A stretch of DNA of 10,246 nt from Pseudomonadota bacterium (GTDB taxonomy: Bacteria > Pseudomonadota > Gammaproteobacteria > Burkholderiales > Burkholderiaceae_B). A program made the position numbers and the translations under genes. The notes under the pieces were generated by a model. The model did no database searches. It worked only from the letters and a program-made list of their open reading frames with translations, and had not been told where the DNA came from. Shown here one piece after another: positions 1 to 6,882 of this stretch. Where the stretch lies: positions 1 to 10,246 of the forward strand of contig JAEWFK010000128.1 of assembly GCA_023388835.1 (NCBI GenBank). Direction: 5' to 3'. How positions within the stretch are numbered: the first letter of the stretch is position 1; each line of letters starts with the position of its first letter.

Positions 1-1112
1 CTCCCCTTTATCCCAACTGGCCCATGGCGAGCCTGCGCGGCACCTCTCCGTCCATGGCCCGCGCCATGGCGATCGCCTTATTACAGATGGATAGCCATGA
101 CCATGGCATGAGCTGGTCGGTTCCCGCCGATTACCAAGTCGTGCACGAGGTGTTCCGGGAACTGGGAATCGGCCCGTATGCCGATTTGCGCGGTACCGCG
201 CTGGGAACGCTCGTTCGGGACTACTGGCCGTTCGGCATGCTGATGGTGCTGGGTCTGTTCTTTTGGGGACTTTACACGGCGCGCAGCGAATACTTGGTGC
301 GAACCCGCACCGCCGCGCTGGAACAGGCCCTGCGTGATCGCGAGGCGTTTGAGCAGCGGATGCGTGCGAACCAGGAGCAGGCGGATCACCTGGCCCGCTT
401 GTCGGTGTTGGGAGAGCTATCCAGCAATCTGGCGCACGAGCTCAGCCAACCCCTGGCCGGCGTCAATAATTATGCCCAAAGCCTGTTGCGGAGACTGGAG
501 AACGGTCGCCTGACCGATGCGGCGGTACGCGAGGCCTCGGGGAGCATCATCACGCTGTCGGACTCCGCAGCCGATATCCTCAAGCGTATCAAAGGCTTCG
601 CGCGCAAGCGTCCTGGCATACGCGCCCCGCACGTTCTTCGCCGCCTGGTAGAAGAAACTGCGACATTGTTCATGGGCATGCAGGTCCATGCCCCTGAAAT
701 CGAAGTGGAAGACCGCTTGCCTGCCGGGAGTCGTGTCAATATCGATGCCTTGCAGATCCAGCAGATCCTTCTGAATTTCTTCAAAAACTCCCAGGATGCC
801 ATGCGAACGCTGCCCATGGCGCAGCAGCGCATCCGCATCACGCTCGAAGAGGACGAGGGTTGGGCGTGGTTGCATGTGCGCGATTTCGGCTCCGGCATGG
901 ACGACCTGGCGCTCAAACATCTATTCGAACCCTTCCATACGACCAAAGAAGATGGTCTGGGTCTGGGGCTTTCCATTTGCAAGGGCATCGCCGAAGCTCA
1001 CGGCGGCCAGTTGCTGGCCCGGTCACCGGACCACGGGCCTGGAATGATTTTTTCGTTGAGCCTGCCTCTACATGAACATGATGCAAAGTCTCGCAATCTA
1101 CCTCCTCGATGA
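1..1112 (+). CDS. ttrS: Tetrathionate sensor histidine kinase TtrS, 5'-truncated
   Basis: TtrS is the membrane sensor that detects tetrathionate in the periplasm and phosphorylates TtrR. The reading frame is open from the first bases of the window, so the ATG at 24 is internal and most of the periplasmic binding-protein-like domain lies upstream. Numbering from that ATG, residues 1-58 look like the end of that domain (W31-VPADYQ, then VHEVFRELGIGPY). A membrane segment follows at about 68-86, then a charged coiled-coil linker at 92-125. The HisKA box has H138 in AHELSQPL as the phospho-acceptor. The ATPase domain has an N box (LLNFFKNSQDAM, 249-260), G1 (DFGSGMD, 287-293), F box (LFEPFHTTK, 300-308) and G2 (GLGLGLSICKG, 311-321). 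There is no receiver domain. The gene overlaps ttrR by 41 nt. The kinase call is certain; the Ttr assignment rests on the neighbouring ttrRBCA genes and the sensor-domain remnant. Confidence 0.93.
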   Translation, partial: PLYPNWPMASLRGTSPSMARAMAIALLQMDSHDHGMSWSVPADYQVVHEVFRELGIGPYADLRGTALGTLVRDYWPFGMLMVLGLFFWGLYTARSEYLVRTRTAALEQALRDREAFEQRMRANQEQADHLARLSVLGELSSNLAHELSQPLAGVNNYAQSLLRRLENGRLTDAAVREASGSIITLSDSAADILKRIKGFARKRPGIRAPHVLRRLVEETATLFMGMQVHAPEIEVEDRLPAGSRVNIDALQIQQILLNFFKNSQDAMRTLPMAQQRIRITLEEDEGWAWLHVRDFGSGMDDLALKHLFEPFHTTKEDGLGLGLSICKGIAEAHGGQLLARSPDHGPGMIFSLSLPLHEHDAKSRNLPPR

Positions 1113-1704
1113 CGACGCTGCCTTCCGCCGATCAGTAGTTTTCCTTCTGGATTCGGTTGGGTGGACGGTGGTCGAATACGCGAGCGCGGAGGCGTTCCTT
1201 GCCGACCACTCCACCGTGCCCTCCGACATGGGCTGCCTGTTGCTCGACATCCGCATGCCGGCCATGAGCGGCCTGGCGCTGCAACAGCATCTGCTTGCCA
1301 GAGGCTGGCGGAGCTCCATCGTGTTCATGACTGGGCACGGAGATGTGGAAATGGCCGTTCAGGCGATGCGGTCAGGCGCCTGCGACTTTCTGGAAAAGCC
1401 CTTCAAGGATCAGGCCTTGCTCGATGCCGTTGATTGCGCAGTCCGTCGTACGCGCGAACGGCGGCGCAAGAGCCGCCAGCAATCCCAGGCGCAGGCGCTG
1501 CTTGGTCAGCTCTCGCCACGCGAACGGGAGGTTGCCCGCCTCCTCGCGCTGGGTGACCCGAACAAGGTCGTGGCGCATAAGCTCGGCATCAGTGAAAAAA
1601 CGGTACATGTCCATCGTCAACACATCATGGCAAAAACCCTCGTCAGCAACGCGGCGGAACTCACCCGGCTGATGCTTACCGCTGACCGCGACATGCTCGA
1701 CTGA
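1072..1704 (+). CDS. ttrR: Tetrathionate response regulator TtrR (FixJ/NarL type)
   Basis: This 210-residue regulator is the partner of TtrS and should activate the ttrBCA operon. The receiver domain occupies about residues 5-125, with the acidic pocket D13-D15, phospho-acceptor D59 in LLLDIRMPAMSG, T87 in MTGHGD and K109 in EKPF. A basic linker (RRTRERRRKSRQQ, 125-137) joins it to a LuxR-type helix-turn-helix at about 146-203 (LSPREREVARLLALG, then LGISEKTVHVHRQHI). This layout is that of FixJ-like regulators. The ATG at 1072 gives a 41-nt overlap with ttrS. ATGs at 1078 and 1081 are equally possible starts, because no clear ribosome binding site decides among them. The overlap suggests translational coupling, so that kinase and regulator are made together. 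Identity follows from family motifs and from position between ttrS and ttrB. Confidence 0.93.
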   Translation: MNMMQSLAIYLLDDDAAFRRSVVFLLDSVGWTVVEYASAEAFLADHSTVPSDMGCLLLDIRMPAMSGLALQQHLLARGWRSSIVFMTGHGDVEMAVQAMRSGACDFLEKPFKDQALLDAVDCAVRRTRERRRKSRQQSQAQALLGQLSPREREVARLLALGDPNKVVAHKLGISEKTVHVHRQHIMAKTLVSNAAELTRLMLTADRDMLD

Positions 1705-1714
1705 ACTTCGACCT

Positions 1715-1740
1715 GCGACCTGTCCCCATGTGGGTGTCGC
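1715..1740 (+). terminator. Possible weak hairpin after ttrR
   Basis: Eleven nt after the ttrR stop there is an imperfect hairpin. The outer arms GCGAC (1715-1719) and GTCGC (1736-1740) pair fully. The inner arms CCC (1725-1727) and GGG (1732-1734) close a four-base loop, separated from the outer stem by an uneven internal loop. No T-run follows, so it is not a standard intrinsic terminator. It may attenuate readthrough from ttrSR into ttrBCA, or it may be chance. Confidence 0.25.
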
Positions 1741-1764
1741 CATGATGTGCTTATACGAGCGGTC

Positions 1765-1793
1765 CCTAGCCGCATAGGTAGTTTCATCTATGC
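1765..1793 (+). promoter_or_regulatory. Candidate TtrR operator: overlapping inverted repeats
   Basis: Two overlapping inverted repeats sit in the 168-nt gap before ttrB. The better one is GCATAG (1772-1777), 10 nt, CTATGC (1788-1793). The other is CCTA (1765-1768), 6 nt, TAGG (1775-1778). The centre of the 6+10+6 repeat (about 1782.5) lies roughly 64 bp upstream of the start point expected from the promoter-like sequence at 1812-1840. That is a usual place for an activator of the FixJ/NarL class, which bind short inverted repeats. That TtrR binds here is inference: the site is the right size and in the right place, but I know of no TtrR consensus to compare it with. Confidence 0.35.
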
Positions 1794-1811
1794 CGCTTCC
1801 GAATACGCCAA

Positions 1812-1840
1812 TGGGCACCGGGCCGGGAAAACCCTATCCT
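1812..1840 (+). promoter_or_regulatory. Weak sigma70-like promoter for ttrBCA
   Basis: TGGGCA at 1812-1817 matches the -35 consensus TTGACA at four of six positions. TATCCT at 1835-1840 matches TATAAT at four of six. The spacer is exactly 17 nt. Transcription would start near 1847, leaving a leader of about 26 nt before the GTG at 1873. Two mediocre hexamers at ideal spacing suit a promoter that needs an activator such as TtrR. Matches this weak also arise by chance, so this is a candidate only. Confidence 0.3.
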
Positions 1841-1859
1841 GCAAATGTGACCGTTTGCA
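1840..1859 (+). promoter_or_regulatory. Perfect TGCAAA / TTTGCA inverted repeat at ttrB leader
   Basis: TGCAAA (1840-1845) and TTTGCA (1854-1859) form a perfect inverted repeat around an 8-nt spacer. It ends 13 nt before the ttrB start codon and overlaps the presumed transcription start. A bound protein here would probably repress or modulate; alternatively the RNA could fold just ahead of the ribosome binding site. The spacer begins TGTGA, one CRP-like half site, but there is no matching TCACA. No FNR-type TTGAT-N4-ATCAA site is visible in the gap. Confidence 0.3.
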
Positions 1860-1872
1860 ATAGGCCAACCCT

Positions 1873-2658
1873 GTGAAACCCACCTTTTCTTCGCCCACTG
1901 ACACTGGCGCCCCGTCTCCCTGCGAAAGCAAACGCGGCTTTCTAAAGGAGCTGCTGGGTGTCGGCGCGTCGGCCGCAGTCATTCCCATCATGCCCGTTCA
2001 GGCCGCCATGGGCGACCAGCCGCCGCGCCGCCCAGGCATGGCAGGCAAACGCTTCGGCATGCTGATCGATCTGCGCAAATGTATTGGTTGCCAAGCCTGT
2101 ACCGTAAGTTGTTCCGTGGAGAATCAGCCGCCGATCGGGCAATTTCGCACCACCGTCCTGCAGTACGAGATCGACAAGGAGGACGGCAGCGCCCCGGCCA
2201 TGGTGAGCTTGCCACGCCTGTGCAACCATTGCGATAACCCGCCTTGTGTCCCTGTGTGTCCCGTTCAGGCCACCTTTCAGCGGGAGGACGGCATCGTACT
2301 GGTGGACAATGAGCGATGCGTCGCCTGCGGCTACTGCGTGCAAGCCTGCCCCTACGATGCGCGCTTCATCAACCACGAAACCCAGACCGCGGACAAATGC
2401 ACGTTCTGCGAACACCGGCTGGAAGCCGGCCTGCTGCCCGCATGCGTGGAAAGCTGTGTCGGCGGCGCCCGGGTTATTGGTGACCTGCTCGACGCCACCA
2501 GCGAGATCAACCGTCAAATGGCGGCGCACAAAGAGGACATCAAAGTGCTCAAACCCGGCATGAACACGTCGCCGCGCGTGTTTTACATCGGCCTGCCCGA
2601 TGAGTTCGTCGATGGCGTCGACGGCCAGGCCAGCGTGCGACTGGTAAGTGACCACTGA
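1873..2658 (+). CDS. ttrB: Tetrathionate reductase subunit B, 4Fe-4S protein, KR-type Tat signal
   Basis: TtrB is the periplasmic electron-transfer subunit that carries electrons from TtrC to TtrA. The 261-residue product has 16 cysteines in four groups, enough for four [4Fe-4S] clusters: C70/73/76/80, C117/120/125/129, C149/152/155/159 and C176/179/191/195. Stretches such as LCNHCDNPPCVPVCPVQATF and CTFCEHRLEAGLLPACVESC are characteristic of the family. The N-terminus is a Tat signal with S19-K20-R21-G-F-L-K, a hydrophobic stretch (about 28-42) and a likely cleavage site near VQA (42-44). Lysine replaces the first arginine, as is known for Salmonella TtrB. The start is GTG at 1873, with a weak TAGG 8 nt upstream. 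The next in-frame ATG, at residue 40, would destroy the signal. It is the first gene of ttrBCA, 13 nt before ttrC. Confidence 0.96.
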   Translation: MKPTFSSPTDTGAPSPCESKRGFLKELLGVGASAAVIPIMPVQAAMGDQPPRRPGMAGKRFGMLIDLRKCIGCQACTVSCSVENQPPIGQFRTTVLQYEIDKEDGSAPAMVSLPRLCNHCDNPPCVPVCPVQATFQREDGIVLVDNERCVACGYCVQACPYDARFINHETQTADKCTFCEHRLEAGLLPACVESCVGGARVIGDLLDATSEINRQMAAHKEDIKVLKPGMNTSPRVFYIGLPDEFVDGVDGQASVRLVSDH

Positions 2659-2663
2659 AGGAG
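2658..2663 (+). promoter_or_regulatory. Ribosome binding site fixing the ttrC start
   Basis: AAGGAG begins on the last base of the ttrB stop codon and lies 8 nt before the ATG at 2672. It selects that ATG over the longer in-frame GTG at 2648, which lies inside ttrB and has no such site. Confidence 0.8.
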
Positions 2664-2671
2664 ACGCGGAG

Positions 2672-3694
2672 ATGCAGATCATTGAATTGCTGACCCCGAA
2701 GTATGAAGCCGCCTGGTTGCCCTGGGCGGTGCAGTACTTTTTCTTGGTAGGCATATCCACCGGGGCGGCCCTCATGGCTGCCTGGAGCATATGGTCTCCC
2801 CCCGGCAGCGCCGGTGCGAAAGCCTTGCCGCTTGTTATTGTGCTGTTGCTGGTGACGGCGCTCACTGCGCCTGTTTCACTACTGGCCGACCTGCACCAGC
2901 CAGCACGCTTCTGGCATTTCTACGCCAACTTCACCCCATGGTCCTGGATGTCGATGGGAGCGGTTCTGCTGCCCGTGTTCATCATGCTGTCGCTTGCCCT
3001 GTCCCTGGCCTGGTGGCTCGGTTCAGGGCGGTGGATGCGTATTCTGGCCCTGCCCTTGGTGATCTCAGCGACAAGCATTGTGGTCTACACCGGTGCGGAG
3101 ATCTCCGTAGTGCGGGCTCGGCTGCTCTGGAACAACCCCTGGGTGCCGGTCAACCTGGCATTGACGGCCTGGTTGGCCGCCGTAGGCGCCGCTCTGCTGC
3201 TGACCCTCTGGGTGCCGGCGGGTCGTGATGTGGCGGTGCGCGCCTGGCTGGGCAGACTCGGGCTGTTTCTGAGCCTGGCCTTGCTGGCGGTGGCCTCTGT
3301 GTGGGTAGTAAGCGGCCATGTCATGCAGACTCCATCTTTCCTGGAAGCGCTGGAGCTTCATGCCCGCTACCCCATCTGGCGAATCAGCCTATGGTTCTCG
3401 ATCGCGCTTGGCGTGTTGGTGCTGGCGCTCTGGCTGCGCCCGGGCTGGTGGCTGAACTCGCATGCCATGCTGGCGATGCTGGGTGTAGCGGCCTGTGCAG
3501 CGGCGTGGGGCTTTCGTTGGGCCTTGTTCATGGGGGTTCAGGGCGTGCCCAAATACGGAGCCGGTCTATACGTCTATTCCATTCCACTGGGCGGCGACGG
3601 CCTGTTGGGCATCATCGGCGTCTTCGGCCTTTGCGTCGCAGTGCTGACGTTGGTGCTATGGGCCCTCGAACATAAAGAGCGAGTATTGTCATGA
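2672..3694 (+). CDS. ttrC: Tetrathionate reductase subunit C, NrfD-type membrane quinol oxidase
   Basis: TtrC is the integral membrane subunit (NrfD/PsrC family) that anchors the reductase and oxidises quinol, passing electrons to TtrB. The 340-residue product is very hydrophobic, with about nine membrane segments near residues 17-39, 51-73, 92-115, 123-141, 158-181, 195-214, 234-254, 262-286 and 308-331. Family features include WLPWAVQYFF (15-24), DLHQPARFWHFY (73-84) and YTGAEISVVRARLLW (139-153). The length agrees with my recollection of Salmonella TtrC. ATG at 2672 was chosen for its ribosome binding site and because family proteins start just before the WLPWAVQYFF helix. The stop overlaps the ttrA start as ATGA, indicating translational coupling. 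Confidence 0.95.
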   Translation: MQIIELLTPKYEAAWLPWAVQYFFLVGISTGAALMAAWSIWSPPGSAGAKALPLVIVLLLVTALTAPVSLLADLHQPARFWHFYANFTPWSWMSMGAVLLPVFIMLSLALSLAWWLGSGRWMRILALPLVISATSIVVYTGAEISVVRARLLWNNPWVPVNLALTAWLAAVGAALLLTLWVPAGRDVAVRAWLGRLGLFLSLALLAVASVWVVSGHVMQTPSFLEALELHARYPIWRISLWFSIALGVLVLALWLRPGWWLNSHAMLAMLGVAACAAAWGFRWALFMGVQGVPKYGAGLYVYSIPLGGDGLLGIIGVFGLCVAVLTLVLWALEHKERVLS

Positions 3695-6600
3695 CCGAAC
3701 AAAAAAAACCTTCCGCACCCAACACACTGCGCCGGAATTTACTGCGCAGCAGCTTGATCGCCGGTGGCTCCGCCGCCTTCGCCGCAGGCTATGGCGAGAC
3801 TTTGGTCCGTGGCGCCCGAGGCCTGATGTCGGGAACGGCGGGCTCGCCGACTGCTGACGCAGTGCGCGGGAATTCCTTGCAGCCGGAGTTTCGCATCGAC
3901 TCCGCCACGGGCTTGCTCGACACCCATCCCGGCCAAGTGGTCAGCCCCTCGAGCTGCCTGGGCTGCTGGACGCAATGCGGCGTAAGGGTGCGTGTCGATA
4001 CGGCGTCCAATCGCATTATCCGTATTGCGGGGAACCCCTATCATCCCTTGGCCACGACCCGTCCCGCCGCGATGGAGACGCCGGTGCGCGAGGTGTACGC
4101 GATGCTCGGCGGAGATAACGGCCTGGAAGGGCGCGCCACATCCTGTGCGCGAGGCTCCGCCATGCTGGAACATCAGACTGCCGCCCATCGTGTGTTGCAA
4201 CCGCTGAAACGAGTCGGCCCGCGCGGGTCGGGCCAATGGCAGACCATTTCTTTCGAGCAGCTCATTGATGAAATCTGCGAAGGCGGCGATCTATTCGGCG
4301 AAGGACATGTCGATGGCCTGCGCGCTATCCGCGACGTCGATACCTTGATTGACCCCGACAACCCCGAGTATGGCCCTCGGTCCAATCAATTGCTCGTGAC
4401 CGACTCGGCCAACGAAGGCCGCACGCCGCTCATCAACCGCTTTGCCCGCCAGGCTTTCGGCACCGTCAATGTCAGCAACCACGGTTCATACTGCGGGCAA
4501 TCCTACCGCGTGGGTACGGGCGCAGCCCTGGGCGATCTTGCCTCCATGCCTCATGGTAAACCCGATTGGGAAAACTCGCGCTTTGGTCTGTTCATCGGCA
4601 CCGCGCCCGCCCAGTCGGGCAATCCTTTTCAGCGCATGGGCCGCGAACTGGCGGAAGCGCGTTCTCGCGAACAGCACGTTTACCGATATGTCGTGGTATC
4701 GCCCATCCTTCCTATGTCCTCCAGCCACGCCGCGGGCACGAACAACCGTTGGCTTCCGATCAAGCCCGGCACGGATCTCGCTTTGGTCATGGGCATGATC
4801 CGTTGGATCATCGAGAATGAACGCTACGATGCCCTCTTCCTGTCCCAGCCGGGTCCGGCCGCCATGGAGGCGGCGGGCGAGGCCTGGTGGAGCAATGCCA
4901 CGCACCTGATCATCGAAGAGCCCGATCATCCACGCCACGGATCCTTCCTACGCGGGGCGGACCTCGGCTGGCCGCTACCCGCCTCCAATGTCGATAAAAC
5001 TTCGGCGCAGGATGTCTATGTGGTGCAGTTGAGCGACGGCAGCCTGGCTCCGCACACCACGCCGCAGGCCGCCGAACTCTTCGTCTCCCGCAATATCGGC
5101 ACTGTGGACGACAAAGGCGGCACAGGTCCCACGCTCAAAGTGAGATCGGCGTTGTCAAGACTGCGCGAAGAAGCACAACGCATGACGCTGGAGGACTATT
5201 CCGCACAGTGCGGTGTACCGATAAGCGAGATCGAAGCTCTCGCCCAAGAGTTCACCAGTCATGGCAAGCAGGCGGTCGCCAATTCACACGGCGGCACCAT
5301 GAGCGGCGCCGGCTTCTACACAACGTTCGCGATCGCCACACTCAATAACCTGATCGGCAACCTGAACGTCAAGGGCGGCTGGTTGATGGACGCGGGACCC
5401 TTCGGCCCTTTCGGACCGGGGCCTCGCTATAACTTCGCGCAGTTCAAGGGCGCGGTGAAGGCCCATGGCGTGACGTTGTCGCGCAACCGCTATCCCTATG
5501 AACGCAGCAGCGAATTCAAGCGCAAGCTGCAGGCAGGCCAGAACCCCTACCCTGCGCGTGCGCCCTGGTATCCGGCGACGGGTGGCCTAAGCAGCGAAAT
5601 GCTGGCTGCGGGGCTCCTGGGCTACCCGTATCGGCTCAAGGCCTGGATCAACCACATGAGCAATCCTGTCTACGCCATGTGCGGTTTTGAGAACACGCTG
5701 GCAGAGACATTGAAAGACCCGGCCAAGCTTCCGCTCTTCATCTCTGTAGACCCGTTCATCAATGAAACCTCGGCGTTGGCCGACTACATCGTCCCTGATA
5801 CGGTGACCTATGAAAGCTGGGGCATCGGCGCGCCCTGGGCGGACGTCATCGCCAAAAGCTCGACGGTGCGCTGGCCCACGGTCGAACCGGCCACCGCGCG
5901 CACCGCCGAGCAACGCCCCATCAGTCTTGAGACCTTGCTGTTCGGCATCGCCAAAAATATTGGACTGCCCGGCTTCGGCAAGAACGCCATGTCGGCCCGC
6001 GACGGCGAGCCGCTGGACCTCGATAGCGAGGAAGACTTCTACATACGCGCCATTTGCAATATCGCCTATCAGGCCGGCAAACCCGTAGGCGAGGCGTCCG
6101 ACGACGATATCGCCATCACCGGCCTCTCGCGCTGGATGCCCGAAGTCACCAAGCGACTGAAGCCCGAGGAAGTGCGCCGGGTCGCCATGGTGATGAGCCG
6201 CGGGGGGCGGTTTGACCGAATCGAGAACGCCTGGGACGGTGAGCGGCTCAAGACCACGCCCAAGGCGCCGATCAATATCTGGAATGAGAACATCGCGGCC
6301 ATGCGTCATTCCATGACCGGCGAGCGGCTCATGGGCTGTCCCACCTGGCATCCCACCCGTTTTGCCGACGGAAGCGCCATGCGCGAACATTTTCCGGAGA
6401 AGGACTGGCCGCTTGCCATGAGCTCATATAAGTCAAATCTGATGAGCTCCATGTCCATTGCGGCAAGCCGGCTACGCCAAGTGCATCCTCATAATCCCGT
6501 TTCACTGAACAAGAAGGATGCCGAGGCGCTCGGCATTGCCAACGGCGATCGCATTCGCATCAGCACGCCGGGTGGTTCAGTCGAAGGTGTGGCTCTCGTG

Positions 6601-6849
6601 CGCAGCGGCATCCAGCAGGGCGCTGTCGCTATCGAACATGGATACGGGCATAAACAGCTCGGCGCAGCGCCACAATGGATAGACGGTCAACCCGCCGCGC
6701 ATAACCCCCAACATGGAAACGGGGTCAACCTGAACACCCTCGGTTTCCCGGACCCGACGCGCCCGGAGAAAGACAATATTTGGGTGGACTGGGTGTCGGG
6801 CTCGGCCGTACGCCAAGCCCTGCCCGCCAAAGTGGAAAAAATCATCTGA
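3691..6849 (+). CDS. ttrA: Tetrathionate reductase catalytic subunit A, molybdopterin enzyme
   Basis: TtrA reduces tetrathionate to thiosulfate at a bis-molybdopterin guanine dinucleotide centre in the periplasm. The 1052-residue product begins with a Tat signal: R14-R15 in TLRRNLL, then a hydrophobic run at about 21-34. C89, C92 and C96 (CLGCWTQC) with C152 (TSCARG) would bind the N-terminal [4Fe-4S] cluster. C268 in NHGSYCGQS sits where the DMSO reductase family places its protein ligand to molybdenum. Further molybdopterin-binding regions are seen at about 534-565 (GGTMSGAGFYTT, then GNLNVKGGW), and the C-terminal dinucleotide-binding domain lies at about 911-1010 (SSYKSNLMSSMS, then HPHNPVSLNKKDAEALGI). 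It overlaps ttrC by ATGA and has only a weak ribosome binding site, as expected of a coupled gene. Alternative family members such as thiosulfate or polysulfide reductase are argued against by the TtrB/TtrC/TtrSR neighbours. Confidence 0.96.
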   Translation: MTEQKKPSAPNTLRRNLLRSSLIAGGSAAFAAGYGETLVRGARGLMSGTAGSPTADAVRGNSLQPEFRIDSATGLLDTHPGQVVSPSSCLGCWTQCGVRVRVDTASNRIIRIAGNPYHPLATTRPAAMETPVREVYAMLGGDNGLEGRATSCARGSAMLEHQTAAHRVLQPLKRVGPRGSGQWQTISFEQLIDEICEGGDLFGEGHVDGLRAIRDVDTLIDPDNPEYGPRSNQLLVTDSANEGRTPLINRFARQAFGTVNVSNHGSYCGQSYRVGTGAALGDLASMPHGKPDWENSRFGLFIGTAPAQSGNPFQRMGRELAEARSREQHVYRYVVVSPILPMSSSHAAGTNNRWLPIKPGTDLALVMGMIRWIIENERYDALFLSQPGPAAMEAAGEAWWSNATHLIIEEPDHPRHGSFLRGADLGWPLPASNVDKTSAQDVYVVQLSDGSLAPHTTPQAAELFVSRNIGTVDDKGGTGPTLKVRSALSRLREEAQRMTLEDYSAQCGVPISEIEALAQEFTSHGKQAVANSHGGTMSGAGFYTTFAIATLNNLIGNLNVKGGWLMDAGPFGPFGPGPRYNFAQFKGAVKAHGVTLSRNRYPYERSSEFKRKLQAGQNPYPARAPWYPATGGLSSEMLAAGLLGYPYRLKAWINHMSNPVYAMCGFENTLAETLKDPAKLPLFISVDPFINETSALADYIVPDTVTYESWGIGAPWADVIAKSSTVRWPTVEPATARTAEQRPISLETLLFGIAKNIGLPGFGKNAMSARDGEPLDLDSEEDFYIRAICNIAYQAGKPVGEASDDDIAITGLSRWMPEVTKRLKPEEVRRVAMVMSRGGRFDRIENAWDGERLKTTPKAPINIWNENIAAMRHSMTGERLMGCPTWHPTRFADGSAMREHFPEKDWPLAMSSYKSNLMSSMSIAASRLRQVHPHNPVSLNKKDAEALGIANGDRIRISTPGGSVEGVALVRSGIQQGAVAIEHGYGHKQLGAAPQWIDGQPAAHNPQHGNGVNLNTLGFPDPTRPEKDNIWVDWVSGSAVRQALPAKVEKII

Positions 6850-6859
6850 TCGCGAAGCC

Positions 6860-6874
6860 CGCCCGTTGAGGGCG
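6860..6874. terminator. Short hairpin in the ttrA/MFS convergent gap
   Basis: CGCCC (6860-6864) and GGGCG (6870-6874) form a 5-bp GC stem with a 5-nt loop, starting 11 nt after the ttrA stop. No T-run follows on either strand, so termination by this element alone would be weak. It lies in the 33-nt gap between the stop codons of ttrA and the opposing transporter gene. Confidence 0.25.
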
Positions 6875-6882
6875 AGCTGCTC

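Noticed and set aside
22..106. Four CCATGG hexamers within 85 bp
   Set aside because: They fall in different codon phases of an ordinary coding stretch (ttrS), have no regular spacing and form no larger repeat, so they look like chance.
417..988. Two overlapping minus-strand frames inside ttrS
   Set aside because: Both are antisense to the kinase catalytic domain, overlap each other and show no domain; they are shadows of GC-rich coding sequence.
1846..1850. TGTGA as a CRP/FNR-like half site before ttrB
   Set aside because: The second half site is absent and the sequence is better explained as the spacer of the TGCAAA/TTTGCA repeat. No FNR consensus was found either.
2648..2671. Longer GTG start for ttrC
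   Set aside because: It lies inside ttrB without a ribosome binding site, whereas ATG at 2672 has AAGGAG 8 nt upstream and gives the usual family length.
1942..2865. Long open frame of 307 codons on the minus strand opposite ttrB and ttrC
   Set aside because: It lies wholly antisense to ttrB and the start of ttrC, whose cysteine motifs and membrane helices are unmistakable. Long antisense frames are common in GC-rich genes, and its translation shows no recognisable domain.
5587..6390. 267-codon minus-strand frame inside ttrA
   Set aside because: Antisense to conserved ttrA sequence, rich in Gly/Ala/Arg/His as expected of a shadow frame, and without a ribosome binding site or family motif.
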